NCBI GenBank assembly: GCA_030610325.1
Contig: JAUWRZ010000063.1
Coordinates: 1 to 8,697, forward strand
Origin: Sulfurimonadaceae bacterium
GTDB lineage: Bacteria > Campylobacterota > Campylobacteria > Campylobacterales > Sulfurimonadaceae
DNA: 8,697 nucleotides
Reading direction: 5' to 3'
Shown: positions 5,432 through 8,697 of the stretch, piece by piece
Layout: each line of letters starts with the position of its first letter
How positions within the stretch are numbered: the first letter of the stretch is position 1
Notes under the pieces: generated by a model
Seen by the model: only the letters and a program-made list of their open reading frames with translations
Told to the model about the DNA's origin: nothing
Database searches by the model: none
Translations under genes and position numbers: made by a program

Positions 5432-6277
5432 ATGAGAGTAGGTATATTTGCCTCACTGGTCCTTGTAGGACTTTTAAGCACAGGTTGTGTCACAAAAAGT
5501 ACGTATGAGTTGGCTTTAGATGACCTTGATCAGACACGAAGCTCGTTAAGCAGTGCGGAAGCGACAATCGGTGAGCAGCAGGGGATGATCGAGAGCAATG
5601 AAGCAGAGATCAGACGGACGAAAGAGGAGCTTGAAGAGCTTAAGAGACAAAAATCTCTACTTGAAGATGGGTATGCGGAGGCGCAATATCGTCTGGATGA
5701 CTCAGCAGATCGACTGAGTGAGTCAGAGAGTCGTCTGAATGAGTCAAAGTCCCAACTCGAGAAGATGCGTCTGATCGAAGAAGAGACAAAAAAACGTAAT
5801 GAGATCTATGCCCGTTTCGTAAGTGAACTTCAGAAGATGATCGATGGTGGACAGTTGACGGTAAGCATAGAGCAGGGTCGTATTGTCATCAATCTTCCCA
5901 ACAATGTCCTTTTTGCGAGTGGCCATACAAGTGTCAACGCAGCCGGTCAGGAAGCGCTCAAGCAGATCGGAGGTGTACTAAAAGAGTTCTCTGACCGTCG
6001 TTTCCAGATCGAAGGGCATACAGATAATGTGCCTATCAAGAGTCCACGTTTTCCAAGTAACTGGGAACTCTCTACTGCGCGTGCACTCAGTGTCGTCCAT
6101 CTGATGGTCGCTGAAGGGGTCAGACCTGAGAATGTCTCAGCAGCAGGTTTTGGAGAGTTCCAGCCGCGCGCCGATAATGAGACAAAGGAGGGTCAGGCAC
6201 TTAACCGACGGATCGAGATCATCATGCTGCCAGACCTGGACATACTATCTAACGAACTGCCGAAAGTCACACAGTAA
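5432..6277 (+). CDS. OmpA/MotB-family peptidoglycan-binding outer membrane lipoprotein with coiled coil
   Basis: A 281-residue protein. The ATG at 5432 has AGGAG 5 bases upstream; a TTG at 5390 would only extend ahead of the signal peptide. The N-terminus is a lipoprotein signal with lipobox S-T-G-C19. Residues about 25-130 form a long charged coiled coil that includes three heptad-type repeats (87-107). Residues about 145-267 are an OmpA C-terminal domain with NVLFASG (158-164), GHTDNVPI (195-202), NWELSTARA (210-218) and NRRIEIIMLPD (258-268). Asp198 and Arg217 fit the positions that bind diaminopimelate in this fold. It likely anchors the outer membrane to peptidoglycan. MotB proteins share this domain but have a transmembrane helix rather than a lipobox, and no motA is adjacent. 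It ends in a terminator and is a single-gene unit. Confidence 0.92.
   Translation: MRVGIFASLVLVGLLSTGCVTKSTYELALDDLDQTRSSLSSAEATIGEQQGMIESNEAEIRRTKEELEELKRQKSLLEDGYAEAQYRLDDSADRLSESESRLNESKSQLEKMRLIEEETKKRNEIYARFVSELQKMIDGGQLTVSIEQGRIVINLPNNVLFASGHTSVNAAGQEALKQIGGVLKEFSDRRFQIEGHTDNVPIKSPRFPSNWELSTARALSVVHLMVAEGVRPENVSAAGFGEFQPRADNETKEGQALNRRIEIIMLPDLDILSNELPKVTQ
5690..5752 (+). repeat. Three tandem 21-base repeats encoding heptads in the coiled coil
   Basis: Three in-frame, diverged 21-base units encode RLDDSAD, RLSESES and RLNESKS (residues 87-107), with codon-level similarity (CGN-CTG-xxT-GAx-TCA in each). They look like an expanded heptad of the coiled coil in the OmpA-family lipoprotein. 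Confidence 0.6.
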
Positions 6278-6286
6278 AGAGTCCAT

Positions 6287-6310
6287 GGTCTCCGCATCTC
6301 TGCGGAGGCT
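6287..6310 (+). terminator. Intrinsic terminator of the OmpA-family gene
   Basis: A perfect 7-base stem CTCCGCA/TGCGGAG (6290-6296, 6301-6307) with a TCTC loop is extended by three wobble or GC pairs, then followed by TTCT on the plus strand. It lies 10 bases after the stop at 6277 and between two convergent genes, so it may work for both, though the minus-strand side lacks a T run. Confidence 0.65.
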
Positions 6311-6328
6311 TTCTACGTTCTTCTTGTA

Positions 6329-7750
6329 TCAAGCCAATTTTTTTGTAAGTGTTGATGGGCAGACATATGATGTCACCGGAGTATCTGTCTCGACGATGGC
6401 ATCAAAGCCGCCATCGATATTGACGAGATTGTCATACCCTTTTGCTTTGAGGATAGAGATGGCACTCATCGACCGATAACCTCCAGCACAATGGACGTAA
6501 TAGGTCTGCTTCTTATCTAAGTCATGATGGCCATCAAAGATATGTTCGATCGGAAAAAGTGAAGAGCCTACGACATGTTGCGCAGAATACTCTGAGGGCT
6601 TGCGACAGTCGATGGTCTTGATGCTCTTCTTGCTATTGATAGTGGCATAGGTCTTCGCCGTGATATGCTCTTGCATATTGACTACCTCCCCGTTCCCGAT
6701 CCATGTCTCAAAACCTCCTTCAAGATAGCCTATAGCCTGATCGAAACCGACACGTGAGAGTCTTGTCAGTGCTTCGACCTCTCTGCCTTTAGGCGTGATA
6801 AGGAGGATCTTCTGCTCCAGGTCCTCTATCAGTGTCCCGACCCACATGGCAAAGCTGCCATCGAGCCCGATAAAGCGCGATCCAGGGATATGTCCGTTAC
6901 CAAACTCTGTCTCATGACGGCAATCAAGTACCAATACATCTTTTTGACTCATCAAGGTCTTGAAGGTCTCTATGTCCAGAGGATGGTCAGAACGTGCGAT
7001 CACACTCTGATGACTTTCATACCCGATGCGGTTCATCTGTGCATTGACTGGGAAGTAGCGGGGTGGAGGCGTCATGCCGTGAAGCAACTCTTCGATGAAC
7101 TCATCTTTGCCCATATCTGCACGGAGTGCATAGTTGGTCAGTTTCTGATTTCCAAGGGTATCTACCGTCTCTGTGCTCATGTTCTTACCACATGATGAAC
7201 CGGCTCCATGTCCGGGGTAGACCAGAAGGTCATCAGGTAGAGGCATTATCAGGTCTCGCAGAGAATCATAAAGGTGTCCGGCAAGGTCCTCTTTGCTCAG
7301 ATTGGACTTGACTGCAAGGTCAGGTCTTCCTACATCACCGATAAAGAGGGTGTCACCGGTGAAGATAGCGTGCTCTTTATCTTTCTCATCATAGATCAGG
7401 AAAGTGGCACTCTCCATGGTGTGTCCCGGTGTGTGCAGGACTTTGATCGTGATCTTTCCGATGTGAAAGAGCTCTTCATGTTGGGCGATATGGACGGGAT
7501 ACTCCGGATCTGCTGTAGGGCCGAAGACGATCTCTGCGCCGCTTTCACGTGCGAGATCGATATGTCCGGAGACAAAGTCAGCATGGAAATGGGTCTCAAA
7601 GATGTACTTTATCTTCGCAGCGTCTTCTGCGGCACGTTCAATATAAGGTGCTGTCTCTCGTAGAGGATCGATGATGGCTGCCTCGCCATTTGATTCGATG
7701 TAGTAGGCAGCTTCGGCGATACATTCTGTATATATCTGTTCGATCTTCAT
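6329..7750 (-). CDS. CstB-like persulfide dioxygenase fused to two rhodanese domains
   Basis: A 473-residue protein. The ATG at 7750 has AAAAGG 7 bases upstream; an in-frame ATG at 7777 lacks a site. Residues 1-230 are a metallo-beta-lactamase fold of the ETHE1/persulfide dioxygenase type: THFHAD (53-58; His54, His56, Asp58), PGH110, TGD133 and PGH181-GAGSSC187GK. The normal second histidine after Asp58 is Phe, as suits a mononuclear Fe(II) enzyme. Residues about 255-355 are a rhodanese fold with no cysteine at the active loop (LLITPKGRE), so it is degenerate. Residues about 362-460 are a second rhodanese with the active loop C421-AGGYRS. This order matches Staphylococcus CstB, which oxidises persulfides with O2 and makes thiosulfate. 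Here it probably detoxifies or oxidises sulfane sulfur in the cytosol. The gene stands alone and converges on the OmpA-family gene. Confidence 0.9.
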   Translation of the reverse strand: MKIEQIYTECIAEAAYYIESNGEAAIIDPLRETAPYIERAAEDAAKIKYIFETHFHADFVSGHIDLARESGAEIVFGPTADPEYPVHIAQHEELFHIGKITIKVLHTPGHTMESATFLIYDEKDKEHAIFTGDTLFIGDVGRPDLAVKSNLSKEDLAGHLYDSLRDLIMPLPDDLLVYPGHGAGSSCGKNMSTETVDTLGNQKLTNYALRADMGKDEFIEELLHGMTPPPRYFPVNAQMNRIGYESHQSVIARSDHPLDIETFKTLMSQKDVLVLDCRHETEFGNGHIPGSRFIGLDGSFAMWVGTLIEDLEQKILLITPKGREVEALTRLSRVGFDQAIGYLEGGFETWIGNGEVVNMQEHITAKTYATINSKKSIKTIDCRKPSEYSAQHVVGSSLFPIEHIFDGHHDLDKKQTYYVHCAGGYRSMSAISILKAKGYDNLVNIDGGFDAIVETDTPVTSYVCPSTLTKKLA

Positions 7751-7996
7751 AGTAAAACCTTTTGCATATTTTTGCATTTTTTATAATAGTCATGATCTTA
7801 TATTTTTTGAGTCTGTAAATATAGCAGGTGCTTCTTATTTATATAGAGAAGAAAAAAATTGTCCTGTCGATCTAAGTGGAGTAGGCAAAAATAGAAAAAG
7901 ATGATCAAAAAAGAGCTTTTTTCATACTATTGCTGATAAAAAGGTCCGTCTCTTAGAGAAAGGTAAAGAGTTTAAGACTAAGCGCTTGGCTGTTAG
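7751..7996. other. AT-rich intergenic region between radC and the persulfide dioxygenase gene
   Basis: About 246 bases with no convincing gene. It carries a possible -10 (minus-strand TATTAT at 7788-7783, start near 7776) for the dioxygenase gene, and an 8-base direct repeat TTTTGCAT at 7760-7767 and 7770-7777 in its leader. It also has an A6-GAGC-T6 hairpin at 7907-7922 and a GACTAA-N11-TTAGTC hairpin at 7976-7998 that overlaps the radC stop. The last two could help end radC transcription but lack a classical GC stem followed by a T run. Confidence 0.5.
7783..7788 (-). promoter_or_regulatory. Possible -10 of the persulfide dioxygenase gene
   Basis: TATTAT on the minus strand predicts transcription near 7776, about 26 bases before the ATG at 7750. 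There is no TGn extension or clear -35, so the call is weak. Confidence 0.3.
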
Positions 7997-8656
7997 TCAC
8001 AAGAGTCCCTCTTCTTGAAAACTGAAGTACCCTTCACTGGTGATGATAAGATGGTCGAGCAGTTCGATACCGATGAGCTTGCCAACCTCTTTTAGACGCT
8101 TGGTGACTACCTTGTCTTCACTGCTTGGGAAGCACTGGCCACTGGGATGGTTGTGAGCGATGATGATGCCTGCGGCTCTATCACTGAGGGCATCGGCAAA
8201 GACCTCTCTGGGATGGACAAGACTCTGGTTCAATGTCCCGATGGAGATGACTCTGGTAGTGATGAGGTGTGAAGCACCATCAAGGGTGAGAGCCAGAAAA
8301 TACTCCTGTCTTTTTCTACCGTACTCGACGAGCTCCTCATAGACACTATCTGCGGAGATGATCTGACGATTGCGTTTGATGAGATAGCGTCGACTAAGCT
8401 CTATAGCGGAGAGGATCTGCGCTGCTTTGGCAGGACCAAGACCATGTATGTCAGAGAGCGTTTCCAACGTGAGTGTATCAAAGCTGCCCTCAAACAGTGC
8501 GATGATCTCGCGTGAGAGCTTGAGGACATCTTTGCCCTGTACACCGCTTCCAAGCAGCACAGCCATAAGCTCAAAGTCTTTGAGTGCTTTTGCCCCTTTT
8601 TTAAGAAGCTTCTCTCTGGGCCTGTCTGCTTTATATAGTTCATAGACTCTCTTCAT
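7997..8656 (-). CDS. radC: RadC family protein (MPN/JAB metalloprotease-like domain)
   Basis: A complete 219-residue protein, near the usual 220-230. The N-terminal part has the family signature DRPREKLLKKGAKAL...ELMAVLLGSG (11-38) and a helix-hairpin-helix-like segment LSDIHGLGPAKAAQIL (67-82). The C-terminal MPN/JAB domain (about 100-219) shows Glu118, HPREVFADAL (148-157) and the metal site H168-N-H170-PSGQ...PSSE-D181. RadC was once linked to DNA repair, but its activity is unsettled; the fold suggests a zinc-dependent hydrolase or a DNA-associated role. The start at 8656 keeps the conserved N-terminus. Only 41 bases upstream are visible, with no strong ribosome site; a TATACT at 8668-8663 lies very close to the start codon. 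It appears to be a single gene or the last of an operon beyond the window. Confidence 0.95.
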   Translation of the reverse strand: MKRVYELYKADRPREKLLKKGAKALKDFELMAVLLGSGVQGKDVLKLSREIIALFEGSFDTLTLETLSDIHGLGPAKAAQILSAIELSRRYLIKRNRQIISADSVYEELVEYGRKRQEYFLALTLDGASHLITTRVISIGTLNQSLVHPREVFADALSDRAAGIIIAHNHPSGQCFPSSEDKVVTKRLKEVGKLIGIELLDHLIITSEGYFSFQEEGLL

Positions 8657-8697
8657 CTGTTTAGTATAGGCTATCTTTTTTTGGTCTGAAGTAACTA

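Noticed and set aside
6890..7663. Several plus-strand frames of 61-129 codons within the persulfide dioxygenase gene
   Set aside because: They are antisense to a gene with all catalytic motifs in place and show no recognisable domain.
7901..7936. Plus-strand 11-codon frame in the radC-dioxygenase gap
   Set aside because: It is too short, has no clear ribosome site and ends in an AT hairpin region; chance is the better explanation.

Overview
The window looks like a chromosomal segment of a Campylobacterota (Epsilonproteobacteria) bacterium, most like the sulfur-oxidising Sulfurovum/Sulfurimonas type. This rests on the napG-napH-napL gene set, a CstB-like persulfide dioxygenase-rhodanese, extended -10 promoters (TGnTAtnaT) with poor -35 boxes, short intergenic gaps and moderate GC. 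The genus is inferred, not proven. There are nine well supported protein genes, eight on the minus strand and one on the plus strand, plus one plausible small exported protein. I see no tRNA, rRNA, CRISPR, insertion sequence or phage gene.

Respiratory block (about 4089 down to 1, minus strand). napG, napH and a napL-like beta-propeller gene overlap one another (8 and 4 bases). A monoheme, cytochrome c'-like periplasmic protein follows 10 bases later. After 125 bases, with its own likely promoter, comes a membrane sensor with a heme-binding DUF3365/Tll0287-like domain and the start of a GAF domain; it runs off the left edge. NapG and NapH form a membrane menaquinol dehydrogenase with iron-sulfur clusters that normally feeds periplasmic nitrate reductase. 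No napA, napB, napF or napD lies beside them here. NapH has lost one of the four cysteines of a ferredoxin-type motif.

Middle block (about 4090-5431). A 334-base stretch upstream of napG holds an inverted repeat and a strong-looking plus-strand extended -10. Then come a small gene for a possibly exported 82-residue protein with its own promoter, and ppnP (nucleoside phosphorylase of the cupin-like YaiE/DUF1255 family), ending in a hairpin. ppnP is divergent from the next gene.

Right block (5432-8697). A plus-strand OmpA/MotB-type lipoprotein with a long coiled coil ends at a clear hairpin terminator. It converges on a minus-strand gene for a persulfide dioxygenase fused to two rhodanese domains, only the second with a catalytic cysteine. 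A gap of about 250 bases follows, then radC (MPN/JAB domain) on the minus strand at the right edge.

Together the genes suggest a chemolithotroph or anaerobic respirer that handles reduced sulfur and draws on a quinol pool for periplasmic reductases. The most unusual part is the redox block: a quinol dehydrogenase without its reductase, coupled to a cytochrome c'-like protein and a c-heme sensor.
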